A DNA stretch of 64,000 nt, taken from contig JAPTOF010000011.1 in NCBI GenBank assembly GCA_028554755.1, forward strand, positions 1,178,001 through 1,242,000. The letters run 5' to 3'. The translations under genes were made by a program, and so were the position numbers. Below are positions 10,943 through 22,795 of the stretch, in pieces (the first letter of the stretch is position 1; every line of letters starts with the position of its first letter). The notes under the pieces are model-generated. The model was not told where the DNA came from, did not search any database, and saw only the letters and a program-made list of their open reading frames with translations. The DNA comes from Cordia subcordata. Lineage: Eukaryota; Streptophyta; Magnoliopsida; Boraginales; Cordiaceae.

Positions 10943-11608
10943 CTACCAGATAAGCAAATTAGCACAGAAAAAAGCAAATGGATGCAACAAATGAAAAATG
11001 CAATCAACACCACGCATTCGACGCCTCGCAGATCTGAACTCATGCCGTAAGAATGTGTATATAGGATCATGCTGGGCATCCTTAGATAAAAGAAATGGAT
11101 CAAAAAATGTGCATCTCATGGGATAGGTTGTAACAAACGAAGCAACAACACACTTTTCTATGCCTGGGTCAATCTCTTGAATCTCTTCTCTCAAACTCAA
11201 ATCACTAGTAGCTAACCTAAACTCTAGTGGAATCCAGGGAAAAAATGAAGCATTATCCTCTATATGATCAGGAACAATAGGCACAGATAAGGACTCCAAA
11301 AGAGTAAGAGGCACAGTTGATGGAAGCTCAGGACTACTCTCAACTAGGGAAGGATCTATAGCAATGGTCTCACTAGATCTAAGAGTAGATGAGGCAATGG
11401 AAGAGGTATTCAATTCAGAAAGAGAGATGCCAGAGTTAATCAGAGCAATGATCTCATCAAGCTCACCAATATCGCTTGGGGCTAAGAGTGAATCAAAAGA
11501 CTCCTTGACACAGGAATTAGGAGTATTTACTAAGGAAAGCACATCACTTTCTAAGTGAGTCTCACTAAAAGCCTCCAAATTTAACTGCTCGATGATCGTG
11601 TTAAGCAC
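10943..11608 (-). pseudogene. B1 post-protease acidic region, unrecognised C-terminus
   Basis: A 221-residue open frame lying just after the protease but in a different frame (shifted near 11610-11620). The first ~150 residues are serine- and acid-rich, as in the Athila linker between protease and reverse transcriptase. The last ~70 residues (from about VTTYPMRC to a terminal aromatic FFCANLLIW) are not polymerase and I do not recognise them; they may be read-through of former non-coding DNA after loss of pol. No catalytic motif is visible. Confidence 0.5.
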
Positions 11609-11619
11609 AACTCTATCTT

Positions 11620-12300
11620 CTAATGATAGAAAGTATCATGGGAATCGTCATCACTAGAAGCAACAGACTTTATGAAGAAATAATTCTCCTCATCACCCGC
11701 TTTATGCTTAGTGGTAGACTTGATGCCCTTAACCTTTGCCTTCAAATTCCCAAATGTGAACTCAATGATCCCTGTCCTACAATGAATTACTACATTAGTA
11801 GTCACTAAAAATGGTCTCCCCAAAAGGACAGGTGTCATATTCCTAGTGTTATGACCTAGATGTACGTCTAGAATAATGAAATCCATATGATAGTAAAATT
11901 CTCCAACTTTAACCGTGACATCTTCAACTATCCCTCGAGGTCTCTTCTCACTGTTATCGGTGAACTGTAAAACCACACCAGTGGGCTTCAGCACCCCCAA
12001 ACCTAAATGTTTATATACCGAAGAAGGAATAAGATTAAAACTAAAACCTAAATCAAGCAAGGCATGGGCTACCAGATGATCATTAATAGCACAAAAGATG
12101 GTAAAAGCTCCTGGATTGCTAAGCTTAGATGGAATGCTCGTGGTGCAAATACTACTAACCCTCTCCGTAAACTTTACCTTCTTAGGTAGGCCGGTGGTCT
12201 GTCTCTTTCTAATGCATAAATCTCTAAAGAATTTGGCATAAGCCGGTATCTTCTTAATGGCCTCAACTAAAGGTAGAGTGACATTGATATCCTTAAGAGG
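11620..12300 (-). pseudogene. pol: B1 aspartic protease
   Basis: Retropepsin domain of the Gag-protease polyprotein. Readable motifs in order: GAFTIFC, the active-site region LLDLGFSFNLIPSSVY with catalytic Asp, GIVEDVTVKVGEF, and VLLGRPFLVTTNVVIH. The frame stays open back past the active site to about 12180. A lysine-rich tail after the protease ends at a stop at 11620. D-L-G in place of D-S/T-G is normal for Athila. Confidence 0.8.
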
Positions 12301-13130
12301 TTCTAAAATCCTCGATTCTTTGTCGTCCTTAGCTTTCTTGGATTCTCTAATGCTAACGGAAAAGGAACTCTAGGAGTAACAAAGAGATTTGACAACCTGT
12401 TTCCCTTTTCTACCTGATAGATCCACACTGACCTCAATGTGATTTCTTTCATTCTCTTTAGACTCTCTAGTATTCTCCTTAGGCATGCTAGTCTCTCTAT
12501 CAATACACGTTGTTTCAGGCCTAGCTCTACTCACAGACTCTTCCACTTGATTATCAATAACCCTACCACTTCTCAAGGTCATAACGGCCTTAGCTTGTGT
12601 ATAATCACTCGAAGAAGGGATAGAAGTGCTACACTGATCTCTAGGACTCGACTCAGGATAAACAGGTAGCTTCCCTAGGTCTCTATAGCAAACTTGTTCA
12701 GCAAGATGTCCTACTTGGCTCTTTAACTCCTTAATCACACTCTGAAGCATCTATTTTTGGGACTCTATCATCTATTGCTGGGATTTCATCATCCTAGTGA
12801 GTAAGTCTATCCTATGGTTAACTACAGGCTGGACAAGTGGAGTAGAACAGATGAGAGTAGAATGAAATGACTGTTGTGACAAACTAGGATACCTAGGCTT
12901 AGAAACTGCTTGATGAAACCATGAAGGACTAGGAAGTGATGGACTAGGATGATTCTGGAGTAAGTAAGAAGAATTTGTGTTGTTGTGAGACTGCACTATC
13001 TTGAAATGATTACGCCACCCGAGTCCAAGTGGGTGAGAAGGAGTGGATTAGCAACCTTGATTAGCAAGAACACGTTCTTGTATAAACTCGGGAAATTGTA
13101 TGGCGAGAAGGCATACTATGATGGTATTCC
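12301..13130 (-). pseudogene. gag: B1 gag C-terminal part
   Basis: Continuation of gag downstream of the zinc knuckle. It can be read from the break at about 13130 (QERVLANQG and GWRNHF, as in other copies) through a glutamine/serine-rich stretch, the helical VKELKSQVGHLAEQV-like segment and the LRSGRVIDNQVEE linker, with stops and at least one frameshift near 12370-12500. The homologous part of A1 is 4280-4900. The upstream half of this gag is at 15210-16093, on the far side of an inserted LTR. Confidence 0.75.
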
Positions 13131-15209
13131 ATGTATATACTTGTTTTGAGGTGTTTTGAGCTTTATTTAATGTATTAGTATAGCATTTAGGTCATACTTG
13201 TGCATATTAGGGTTTACATGTTCATAGTTGAAGTTAGGACTTAAATGCTACACTAATATGCATTTGTTACTTGCTTAAGGTGTGATTTGGGAAGAGAATT
13301 GGAGCTTAATTGAAGGTGCTTGAAGCGTGGAACAAAGAAAATGGTGTCACGGACATAAAGGAACGAAGAAAAGTGCATTTGGAAGTGGCCGGGCAAAGGA
13401 AGAAGCAACCGAGGAGAAATCGAGTACAACATGAGCCAAATTTGGAGCTTGCAACCTAAGAAGGAAATGAACAAATTTTGGACATGTTTTAGGGTGTAAA
13501 AGATGGCTTGAGAGATCCCTCCCGATGATATGAAGCCGTAGAAAAAAAAGGTGCACGAATTGGAGCTAAAATGAGTAAGATATGATTATTTTACCATCAA
13601 GACTGGTTAGCTTCTGTCTAGGCCGGAAAACCTAGCCGGTCGACCGGCCATATCAGAATTTGGGCCAATTTTGGCTGGATGACTTAGCCCCAAAGTCGGT
13701 TGACCGGCTGGGTCCCGGCTGGACGTATTAACAGCTCTATTTAAGCCATTTTTCAGCCATTTTTTAAGGAGAACAATACCTAAATCAAACACCCATTTCC
13801 CAAAATTCAAAATCCACCAAAAATCACCTCACACACTCACTTCTAAACACATTTAACACTTGGAATCAAGGATCTAAGAGGACCAAACACTAGGACTTGG
13901 GGCATAGATTGTGGATTGTAAAGCTTGGCTATGGATAGAAGGGTATCTCTCTTTTATCCTAAGTCTAATTATGTTTGATTAGAGTTATGTAGGGTGATTA
14001 TATCTTATATTTATGGATTGATTACTACTTTTTATTAATGGAAACTTGATGGATTTATGTATATATGCTTTATGCTTAAGGCTTCAAAGGCTATTTTACA
14101 TACATGTCTATGTGTTTGTTGAAATGCCTCAATAATGTAGCATATGTATATTGAAGTCTATTATGCTATTAACCATCTCTAAATCATTATGCTAGCATGT
14201 TTATGTGTTTGTGTGATGATTACATGAAATGGGTATGTTTATATACATGTCTATGTGTGTGTTTACATACTTAATAGCATGAATAGCTTCTATTGCATAC
14301 ATGTCGGGTGCTATAGCTTAAATTGGCGTAATCTAAGCATGTATATGTGTTTAGTAGAAGAATATTCCAGAGTATTCTCAAATGCCACGCCCTAGATATG
14401 TTTGCTTTGCACTTAAACGTTAACACCCGCTATTGTGATACGATTGATGGTGCAAAACATGTAACTAGCCTAGGTCGAGTCCCCTTTGGCTTTAAATCCA
14501 ACCAAGAGGAGTCTAGATAGGTTTAGTTGACCTTAGTTCACTTAGGAAGGCTATTTAGTCCACCTTAACATCCTAGGTTCATAAGGACCACGCCGTAGCT
14601 CTGAGTGAGGTGAAACTTAGGGATGGACTCGCACTGAGTCCTAGGGCTAGATTGGGGAACTAATTAGAGGACTAAGTGCTAGGGTTAGATCGATCTACAC
14701 TCACCTAGAATCTTATTGGCTAGCCTTAATTCCTAAGTCATAAAGACCATGTTGTACTGCTAGGCATCACCACCTAGGGACGGACCAGCACTAAGGCTTA
14801 AGGTACCAATTAGGAGGCTAATTATAGGTCTAGATTAGAGCACTTAGTATAATCCATCAAGTAACCCTAGAAAGATGTAATAATCACCATAAACAAGACG
14901 TAATCACCTTAGTCCCCTATTTCTGATGTTTGAATCCCCTTCGATCACTTGATTCCCTCGTTATATACACATATCTTTTATTTCCTCACCTTTAGATTAG
15001 GTTTATCTTTTCTAAGCTCCCTTTAAACCAAAAATCCTCAAAAAGAGTGTAGTTTAGGTTCTAACATGTAGCACTTTAGGACACGTTTAGCCTAGAACAC
15101 TACTCACGTTAGGCCTTTCTATGGATTCGACCCCGTACTCGCACACATTGTACTACACGTGACCCGTGCACTTGTGGGCTATTTAGGCTTGTGCTCAAAT
15201 AGCGTATCA
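13131..15209 (+). repeat. Foreign LTR inside B1 gag (mosaic family K)
   Basis: Plus-strand LTR ending GCGTATCA at 15209, with the typical CGCACACATTGTACTACACG end module. Its start lacks about the first 35 bases compared with related LTRs (no TGATGTG). The first ~250 bases resemble LTRs B and C; the downstream half resembles the D LTR (48950-50079). CCGGTCGACCGG lies at 13636-13647, a decayed copy at 13696, and a TATA-like TATTTAAG at about 13738. No internal region accompanies it. Flanks GTATT and GTATG differ by one base and do not prove a target duplication. Confidence 0.8.
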
Positions 15210-16093
15210 GTATGGATAGACTCAGAGCATAAAGCACATACCTCTACAAGACTAGAAAGATGAGAAAGAGATGCACTAGGAGTAAGCCTATAAGTGGATA
15301 TAGCTCCTAAAGACATAAGCTGGTCAAACTTCCTAATGAGTGCTCTTACCTCAGTAGCTAAATCATAATTAGAGTCAACCCTAAACACACTACTAAGAGT
15401 GGTATTTCCTAGTTCCCTTCCCTATTCTCTCAAAATTAGCATTTTTGAACGAGTCCTTTGCCATAACCTCTAGTTTTGACCAAGCTGCTTTGGGTGTCAA
15501 ATCTAAGAACCCCCAACCACTTGAAGCATTGACCATTAGCCTATAAGGTAAAGTCAAGCCTAAGTAGAAAATTGGAGCAATTCATGTAAATCGTACCCAT
15601 GATGTGGGCATTGGTGACAAAGCTCATTGAATCTTTCCCAAGTCTCGTGAAGGGGCTTTAATTCTTGTTGTGCAAATGTCATGATCTCTGCCCTAAGAGT
15701 GGCTGTCCTAGCTATTGGAAAAAATTTATGAAGAAACTTAACTTGAAGCTCATCCCAGCTAGTGATAGACTCATGGGGTAAGGACTTCAACCATTGCCTT
15801 GCTTTATCTTTTAAAGAGAAAGGGAACAATCTAAGCCTAACGTTATCGGAAGAGACATCCTTGAAATGAATGGTAGAGAATATCTCAAGAAATGCACCTA
15901 TATGTGCATGGGGATTCTCATTATTACGTCCATAGAATGATGGAAGCATTTTCAAGGTCTCGGGCCTAATCTTCAAGGTTGCATCTCCTAGGGTTGGTAG
16001 TTGAATAGGCATGCAAGGTTGATAAGTTTCGAGCTCAAGGTATTGCCTTAAGGTCTTGGCTCTAGGAGGAAGATCGAGATTAGGATTAGCCAT
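15210..16093 (-). pseudogene. gag: B1 gag N-terminal part
   Basis: Starts at the ATG complementary to 16091-16093 (MANPNLDLPPR). The capsid domain has LKMLPSFYGRNNENPHAHI, VRLRLFPFSLKDKARQWL, SITSWDELQVKFLHKF and HETWERFNELCHQCPHHGY, all diagnostic of Athila Gag. It breaks near 15560, resumes in another frame, and reaches the zinc-knuckle start CALCSES at about 15220, where the inserted LTR cuts it. The N-terminal proline-rich segment of family A is absent or replaced. Confidence 0.85.
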
Positions 16094-16367
16094 CTATTCA
16101 AGAATGCAAAATAACCTAATTCTCTTTCCACACTTCAACCCCCGAAACTTCAATTCAACAAGCAACTACCTACCACAAATACCTAAGTCCTAAGAAAAAC
16201 ACAAAAGGAAAACACAAACCCTAGAAGTAATCTAAACTAGCAATATCACAATAAGTAAAAGCAACAAACAATGAAAATAGATATGTACATGATAGGGAAA
16301 CAAGAAATGTATATACAACACATAATTAATGAAAAACACACAAAAACAAAGAAACCAACAACCACGC
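16094..16367 (-). other. B1 leader
   Basis: Short leader between primer site and gag start. It is A-rich on the plus strand (T-rich in the element's direction), like the T-rich leader of A1. No credible frame. Confidence 0.55.
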
Positions 16368-16385
16368 CTCCCGACAACAGTGCCA
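16368..16385 (-). other. Primer-binding site, tRNA-Asp, decayed (B1)
   Basis: On the minus strand, TGGCACTGTTGTCGGGAG, six bases from the LTR. It matches the tRNA-Asp complement at 13 of 18 positions; all five mismatches are transitions. Confidence 0.8.
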
Positions 16386-16391
16386 AAAACT

Positions 16392-16815
16392 TGATTGTAA
16401 ACCTTTAAGAGTGTTACCTGCAAGTGCTCGGGTTGCGGTAGTATAGCATGTGCAAGTGTGGGGTCGTGTCCACGGGGAGGCTATCTAAGTGCGGTTCTAA
16501 TGTAAAAGTGCGTCTTACACTAGCTAAGTGTGATCCTATCTATACTTTTTGGGTTTTTGGATTGATTAGAGCTCTAATGTAAACCTAAACTAAGGGAAAA
16601 TAAACTTGACTAATAGGAATGGTGGAATAAATAAGCTATGGAAGTGAGGATCTACAAAGTTTTGGGGGAACTTAGAGGTGATTGCTCATTCGGAATGGAT
16701 TTGGGTTCTTAACTTTGTTTTGAGGTTATTGATGGTTTGATTACTCTAATTGTGGTCTTAGATTACTAGACTTACCACATCCAACTATCGGTGCAATTCT
16801 ATCCCTAATCCGGCC
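16392..16815 (-). repeat. 5' LTR fragment of B1
   Basis: Begins TGATTGTAAACC and is collinear with the 3' LTR at 7696-8120 until it is interrupted after CGGCC at 16815, exactly where the LTR of A2 starts. This is the 424 bases next to the primer site; the rest is lost beyond A2. The break shows that A2 inserted after B1. Confidence 0.85.
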
Positions 16816-18667
16816 TGATGCGTATCTCGAGTGCAAGCTCTAAAGACCTGCAAGCGCACGGATCGGTGTAGCAAAGTGTATGCAAGTACGGGGTCGATTC
16901 CACAGGGAGGCTATGTTGGGAGATAGATTCTTTGTATGTGTTCTAGAGTGTTCCTAAGAAGAAACCTAAACAATCTATTTTTGGGATTTTGGATTTTTGA
17001 TGGTCGGGAGCTCTAACTAAAACGAATTAAATTAAACTATGGGAATGAAAAGTGGGAAATAAATTATTCTAGAAGGACTAACAAATGGAAAGATGTTAGG
17101 GTGGCTTCAACTTATGAATGGGTAATTCTATACTCAAATGCTATGGGATTAAAGAATGATGGCTTGCTTTCATAATTTCTCTTAACTAGTTTGCTAAATT
17201 AGTGTCTTAATTTCCCCCTAAGACTTGGTACGGGTCTGTCCCTAGGCAGCGCCTTCTAGAGCTATGGCGTGGTCCTTATGACCTAGGGCCTTAAGAGTGA
17301 CCAATTAGCTTTCTAAGTGACTTAGAATGAACCTGCCCCAGTACCTAAATCATTGGCTGGATTTAAAGCCAAGACCTAGTGTTGCTAAGGTCAACTAAAC
17401 CTATCCTGAAACCTATTGGTTAGATTTAAAGCCAAAGGAGACTCAGCCTAGGCTAGCCCTAAATTGCTAACCGTCATTCTAAGGTCACTATATCGAGATT
17501 TGACTTGATAGCACATTCCTACATGTTCTTGGCCAAGGTGTTCGTGAATAAAAGAATCCATTCAACTACCAAACATCATCATGCTTGGATTACACCGTTA
17601 AAAGCAATTAACAACCAACATGCATTCGTTATTGAAGTCATATTCATTACTAGGCAAGCAAATATACACATAGACATGAGTATAAGCATTACCCACTTCA
17701 TAGCATCCACATATAAACACATAGACATGATTATAGCATGGATCAGATGTGTTTAGTAATAAATAGACTTCAATTTATACACATGTTACTTATTTAGGCA
17801 TTTAATCAAACACTTAGACATGAATGAGAAAATAACCATTTGAACAAGAAAATCAAACATGTATATATTTAGCCATTTAATCCCATATCATAAGAGTATA
17901 TAGCTAACCCATTACATAAGCTAATTCACCCAACATAAGTCTACTCAACCATAATAAGAGATAGAATGAAAGAGAGTTTATGAAGCTTCCCTTTCATCCT
18001 AGCTAATCTTGTACAAAGCTCTTAAGCAAACTTGAATCCAAATGTTTGAAACCTTCTAAATCTTCTTGCTTCAAGGTGATGAGATGTGTGAAAGAGTGTG
18101 TGTGATGTGGGTGAAGACTAGGGTTAAGTGTGTGTGTGATGGGTGTGTAAAGATCCTCCTCAGAATTATCAAAAGATCCCCCCTTATAGTCTAAAAATCG
18201 AGCTTTTATATTTGCTTTTTCACGAATTGCCGGTCTACCTACCCGGTCGACCGGCTTTTTGGTGATGCTCTCTGGACTGGCTAGTCGACCGGCTCTAGAG
18301 GGGTGATAGTCCGGCTATTTTCAGCACCTCTCTGGCTAGGTCGACCGGCTCCTTCTCTTACGTCATCCGGCTGACTTCTTTCCTCCATTCTTTGTCTTTT
18401 TGGCCTTCGATCTTCTCGTTTTGACCTGTACATCTCCCATCTTCATCACCTATTATCGTTCAATCTCAATCTCAACCCAAAATTCATCCAAATCATTGAA
18501 AACGAGCAATTAGTCTAGCAATTTTTCTCTTAAACTCAATATGTACATTTGTTTACACTTAAGCCTCTTCTTATCAAAAGCACTACACTAATGCATCTTT
18601 TAGAGCACTAAATACCTCTTAAATATAGGTAAATAACAATGCAAACACACAAAAACACAACACATCA
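16816..18667 (-). repeat. 3' LTR of A2 (family A)
   Basis: Bounded by TGATGCGTAT and ACACATCA, giving TGATG..CATCA terminal inverted repeats; 1,852 bases. Aligns with the A1 LTR over its length. Stem-loops at 17353-17372 and 17416-17435 (one decayed), CA/TG-rich tract at about 18090-18150. An antisense frame at 17505-17756 is homologous to frames in two other family A LTRs. Confidence 0.92.
18203..18354 (-). promoter_or_regulatory. Palindrome cluster and TATA box in A2 LTR
   Basis: On the minus strand, a TATAAAAG box (complement of 18203-18210) follows three palindrome copies: GGTCGACCGG at 18338-18349, a one-base variant at 18281-18292 and an exact CCGGTCGACCGG at 18243-18254. Same arrangement as in A1. 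Confidence 0.6.
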
Positions 18668-18690
18668 ACACCCCCAAACCTTCTCCTTGG
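18668..18690 (-). other. Polypurine tract of A2
   Basis: The complement reads AAGGAGAAGGTTTGGGGGTGT immediately before the 3' LTR. Confidence 0.78.
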
Positions 18691-20180
18691 TTGTCCCCAA
18701 GTAAGTCCAATCTTAAGTTTATTTCTAGAGGCATCTAAGGGATTGATTCTCTATCAAAGTTAGTCTAAGAAGCATGAAGGGGGCATTCCTATTGTCGAAA
18801 GATCCTTAAGTCTATTTGGATCTTCCCTTTACTCATAAGGGGTCTTGTTCCTTGTGAGAATTTCCCAAGTAGCCAAGCCACAACAAGCTTAGGATTCCCA
18901 CTCACACACACGAGATGTTGATATTTCGTGCTCCCTCAACTAACATGGCTTCCCCAACATGCACCATGCCTCAAAGACAAGACGAGATAATATACAAACA
19001 TAATGGATTAAAACAAGCCTTATTCACATATTTACATGGAGGATAACTTGTGCTAAGTTGACATTGTCACTTATGCACTTATTCACAAAACTTTTTGGTG
19101 CCCTTGGCTTTTTCTCTTATTTTTTTTCATTATATATATATATATATATATATATATTTGCACCTTTATGCCTTTTTCAAATTTTTTTTGGATTTTTCAT
19201 GGTTTGTATTGTATTCATAAAAGGAAAAGGAAAAAAAAGGCTTTAGCACATAAAAAAGAACCAATCAAGAAAGGGCACTCATATCAACAACTTTTTTCAA
19301 CGCTCTTTCCTACCAAGCTATGGGGTGGCTACATGATTCATTCTGAGAGGTCCTCACTCCCTACAACTTTGAAGGGCATCCCCTCCAAGACTTAATTTTC
19401 AAACCACTCTATTCACTTCCCCACATGCATCTCATATTCATCAATCAATAGAGTCAATCACAATGGTCAATCAAAGAAATAAATGACTCTACATGCATCA
19501 CAATTGAAAATTTTTCACCATTTCGAAGCACATAATGCAATCTACCCTAAGCAAGATATGAAACAAGAAAACCAAACTCCCACACGCCCAAACCTAGACT
19601 TTGCTTGTCCTTAAGCAAATATATCAAAACACATACACAAGCAATTTGGCATTACAAAGCAAGTAAGGGTGGTGGGGATGGGGTAAAAACATGGGGAACA
19701 TGTGGAGAAATGATAGATACAACCTTGTATTTTCTTGAAAGCTTTCCAAGCCAATGATAAATCACTATACTACTAAACTTGTGACTTACAATTCATAAAC
19801 ACTTACAAAGAAAATAAGATTAGTAGCATTGCCTATGCATGCTTGCATTGGCATGTGTAATAATGAGCAATGGTGTATCTTATGGGACAAAGGATCAGGA
19901 TTCAACACTTTGATGTGGGTGAAAGAAAAAGAAAGAAAATAAGAAGGAAAGAAAGTGAAAAAAATGGAAAATTACAAAATTGAACCTAGGTTGCCTCATA
20001 GTAGCGTTAACCATCATGCCGTCAGCCGGGCAAACACTAACTCATCTTCAACTTCCATAGATGCGGTCCCGAAGCATTAAAACCTCCATACAATCCATGC
20101 TCGGATCATATGCGTGCTTCATGCATTGCCCATTCACTGTTAACTCTCGACCGTCCTTCAAGTCTTTATCTTGACTGCTC
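18691..20180 (-). other. A2 3' untranslated region
   Basis: About 1.5 kb with no sense frame and no recognisable env-like gene, although some Athila elements carry one here. It contains a (TA)n tract at 19130-19157. A plus-strand frame at 19168-19395 (antisense to the element) resembles one in B1. The block around TAGTAGCGTT at 19996 marks the common sequence just after integrase. Confidence 0.6.
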
Positions 20181-21240
20181 CGGAAGGATAGGCAACCATC
20201 ACCTCCTATGGACCATTCCATCTTGTCTTGAGCTTTCTTGAAAGAGTTTCAATCGTGAGTTAAACAACCAAACTTTATTGGAAGGAGAGAATGATTTCTT
20301 AATAATGTGTTTATCATAAATTCTCTTCATCCTATCCTTATAAAGTTTAACGTTCTCATACGCCTCGAATCCAAGCTCTTCAATTCTGCTAGGTCTAGCT
20401 TCCTTTTCTCACCTGCTCTTGCCAAGTCAAAATTTAGGGCTTTGATTGCCCAATAAGCTCTATCCTCTAGTTCTACCGGCAAGTGACAAGCTTTCCCATA
20501 AACCAATCTATACAAAGACAAACCAATAGGAGTCTTAAAGGCGGTATGGTAGGCCCACAAAGTATCATTTAGCCTAATAGACCAATCTATCTTATCGAGC
20601 CTAACCGTTTTCTCTAAAATGTGCTTGATCTCCTTATTGGATACCTCTACTTGTCCACTAGTTTACGGGTGATAAGGAGTGGCTACCTTATGGGTGACCA
20701 AATATCTTCTCAACAAGGCCTCAAAACTTCTATAGAGAAAATGCAAACCCCCATCACTAATCGAGACCCTAGGGACTCCAACTCTAGAGAAAATGTTCTC
20801 CTTATTAAACTTAACTACTACCCTATGGTCATTAGTGCGTGTGGGAATTTCCTTAGCCCATTTGGACACATAATCAACAGCCACTAAAATGTATTGGTAC
20901 CCAAAGAAAGGTGGAAATGGACCCATGAAACCTATACCCTAAACATCAAACAACTCACATGGAATAATAGGGGATAAAGGCATCATGTTTCTCCTAGAGA
21001 TGGACTCGGATTATTGACATCTAAAACACTTTTTACAATACTCTTGGGCATCCCTAAAGAGAGTGGGCCAAAACAGTCCATATTGCAAGACTTTCACAGC
21101 GGTCTTCTTCCCACTAAAATGACCCCCACATCCCTCATCACGACACATGCTCAAAACACTCTCAAACTCGTCCTCGAGCACACCGGCGAATCATTTGATC
21201 CGCACAAACTTTAAAAAGATAGGGTTCCTCCCTAAAGAAA
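20181..21240 (-). pseudogene. pol: Athila integrase (A2)
   Basis: Inserts the DNA copy into the host genome. In order on the minus strand: zinc-binding region with GGHFSGKKTA and CKKCFRCQ (about 21120-21010), catalytic core with the first Asp in AVDYVSKW, the second in ISDGGLHF (20663-20926) and the Glu in SNKEIK (about 20635), then a C-terminal region with [26 protein letters not shown] (20327-20560). A stop (CAA to TAA) separates the core from the Glu-containing segment, in the same frame. The triad D, D, E is therefore readable but the gene is broken. Confidence 0.85.
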
Positions 21241-22795
21241 TGCCTAACTTGCGCTAGGAACCTATCTTTTTCTCTCTTCTCCTAATAGAAAGGAAAAAGC
21301 CCGCTAGCAAGATAATTGACAATATGAGCAAACCATGGTGTGTGATGAGAGATGGTAAACAATTGCTCATCAGGAAATGAATCATGAAAAGGGGATGGAT
21401 CACTGGAAGACTCACTAACAAGACGGGAAAGATGATTCGCAACTAAATTTTCTCTACCCTTCTTATCCCAGATTTCTATGTCAAACTCTTGAAGGAGGAG
21501 CAATCACTTAATCAAGCAGGGCTTAGATTTTTTCTTAGACAACAAATACTTCAGTGCCGCATGACTGGTGTAGACAATCACTTTGGACCTTAGGATGTAT
21601 GACCTAAACTTGTCAAGGGAGAAGACTATTACTAGAAGCTCTTTCTTCGTGGTGGTATAGTTCTTTTAGGCTTCATCAAGAGTCTTGCTAGCATAGTACA
21701 CAACATGGGGCAACTTATCCTTCCTTTGACCTAAAATAACTCCTATTTCATAGTTGGATGCATTACACATAACCTCAAATAAGAGACTATAGTTAGGTGG
21801 TTAGATAATCGAGGATGTAGACAATAAGGATTTAAGCCTTTTGAAGGCCCTAACACACTCATCATCAAAGTCAAAAGGGACATCTTGTGCTAGGAGCCTA
21901 GACAAGGGATGTGCAATATGGCTAAAATCCTTAATGAATCTACAGTAGAATCCTGCATGTCCTAGAAAAGATCAACATCCTTGACATACTTAGGAATTAG
22001 CAACTTCTCAATCAATTCTACCTTAGTTGGGTCAACTTGAATACCACTAGATGAAACTATATGACCCAACACTATCTCTCTTTGCACCATGAAGTGGGAT
22101 TTCTCCCAACTCAACACTAAATTCTTCTCCACACATCGATATAAGACTAAAGAGAGGTGACTCAAGCACTTATCAAAACTATCACCAAAGATAGAGAAAT
22201 CATCCCTGAATATCTCTAAATGCCTCTCAATCATGTCACTAAAGATGGCCATCATACACCTTTGGAAAGTCGCTGGGGCATTACAAAGACCGAAGGGCAT
22301 TCTCCTATAGGCAAAAGTGCCATAGGGACAAGTAAAGGTGGTCTTCTCCTGCTTCTTGGGAAACACGGAGATTTGATTATAACCCGAATAGCCATCTAGG
22401 AAACAATAGTAGCTATGCCTAGCTACTCTATCTAAGATTTGGTCTAGAAAACGCAATGGGAAATGATCCTTCCTGGTTTTAGAGTTGAGCTTCCTATAAT
22501 CAATACAAACTCTCCATCTCGTTGGAGTACATTTAGGGATAAGCTCTTCTCTCTCATTCTCAATAACCATGATCCTGAACTTCTTAGGGAAGAATTAAAC
22601 TGGGCTAACCCACTCACTATCAGAGATTGGATAAATAATACTTGCATCTAAAAGCTTAATGATCAATTTCTTAACTATTTCGCTCATGTGTGGGTCTAGC
22701 CTCCTTTGCATCTCTCTAGAAGGAATGGCTCCATCCTCAAGGTGAATACGATGCATGCAAACCGAAGGGTCTATACCTCTTAAATCATCAATTTT
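21241..22795 (-). pseudogene. pol: Athila reverse transcriptase and RNase H (A2)
   Basis: Copies element RNA into DNA. Reverse transcriptase motifs run from about 22790: [61 protein letters not shown], then IFRDDFSIFG with the two catalytic Asp at 22199-22204, and GHIVSSSGIQVDPTKVE. The usual Met of the F-M-D-D motif is Arg here. RNase H follows (about 21960-21282), ending in LLQEFDIEIWDKKGRENLVANHLSRL. A TAG at 22796-22798 (Trp codon), a TAA at about 21670 (Gln codon) and frame changes disable it. Confidence 0.87.

Larger units (their letters stand above)
7696..16815 (-). mobile_element. Athila-like element B1, gag-protease only, nested LTR
   Basis: Minus-strand gypsy element. In its own direction: 5' LTR fragment (16815-16392), decayed tRNA-Asp primer site, gag start at 16093, gag split by a foreign LTR (15209-13131), protease, a 220-residue post-protease region, 1.4 kb of non-coding sequence, polypurine tract, 3' LTR (9504-7696). 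No reverse transcriptase, RNase H or integrase can be read anywhere in it. The 3' non-coding part aligns with that of A2 downstream of integrase, so pol was lost as a block. It would depend on a relative for mobility. Its 5' LTR is broken by element A2 at 16815/16816. Confidence 0.85.

Noticed and set aside
13124..15214. GTATT/GTATG as target duplication of the nested LTR
   Set aside because: One mismatch and an LTR start that lacks its first ~35 bases make the boundary unreliable.
19130..19157. (TA)n tract as a promoter
   Set aside because: A simple microsatellite in the 3' region of A2; nothing around it suggests transcription start.
18691..20180. Env-like gene expected in some Athila elements
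   Set aside because: No sense-strand frame or membrane protein pattern is present between integrase and the 3' LTR.
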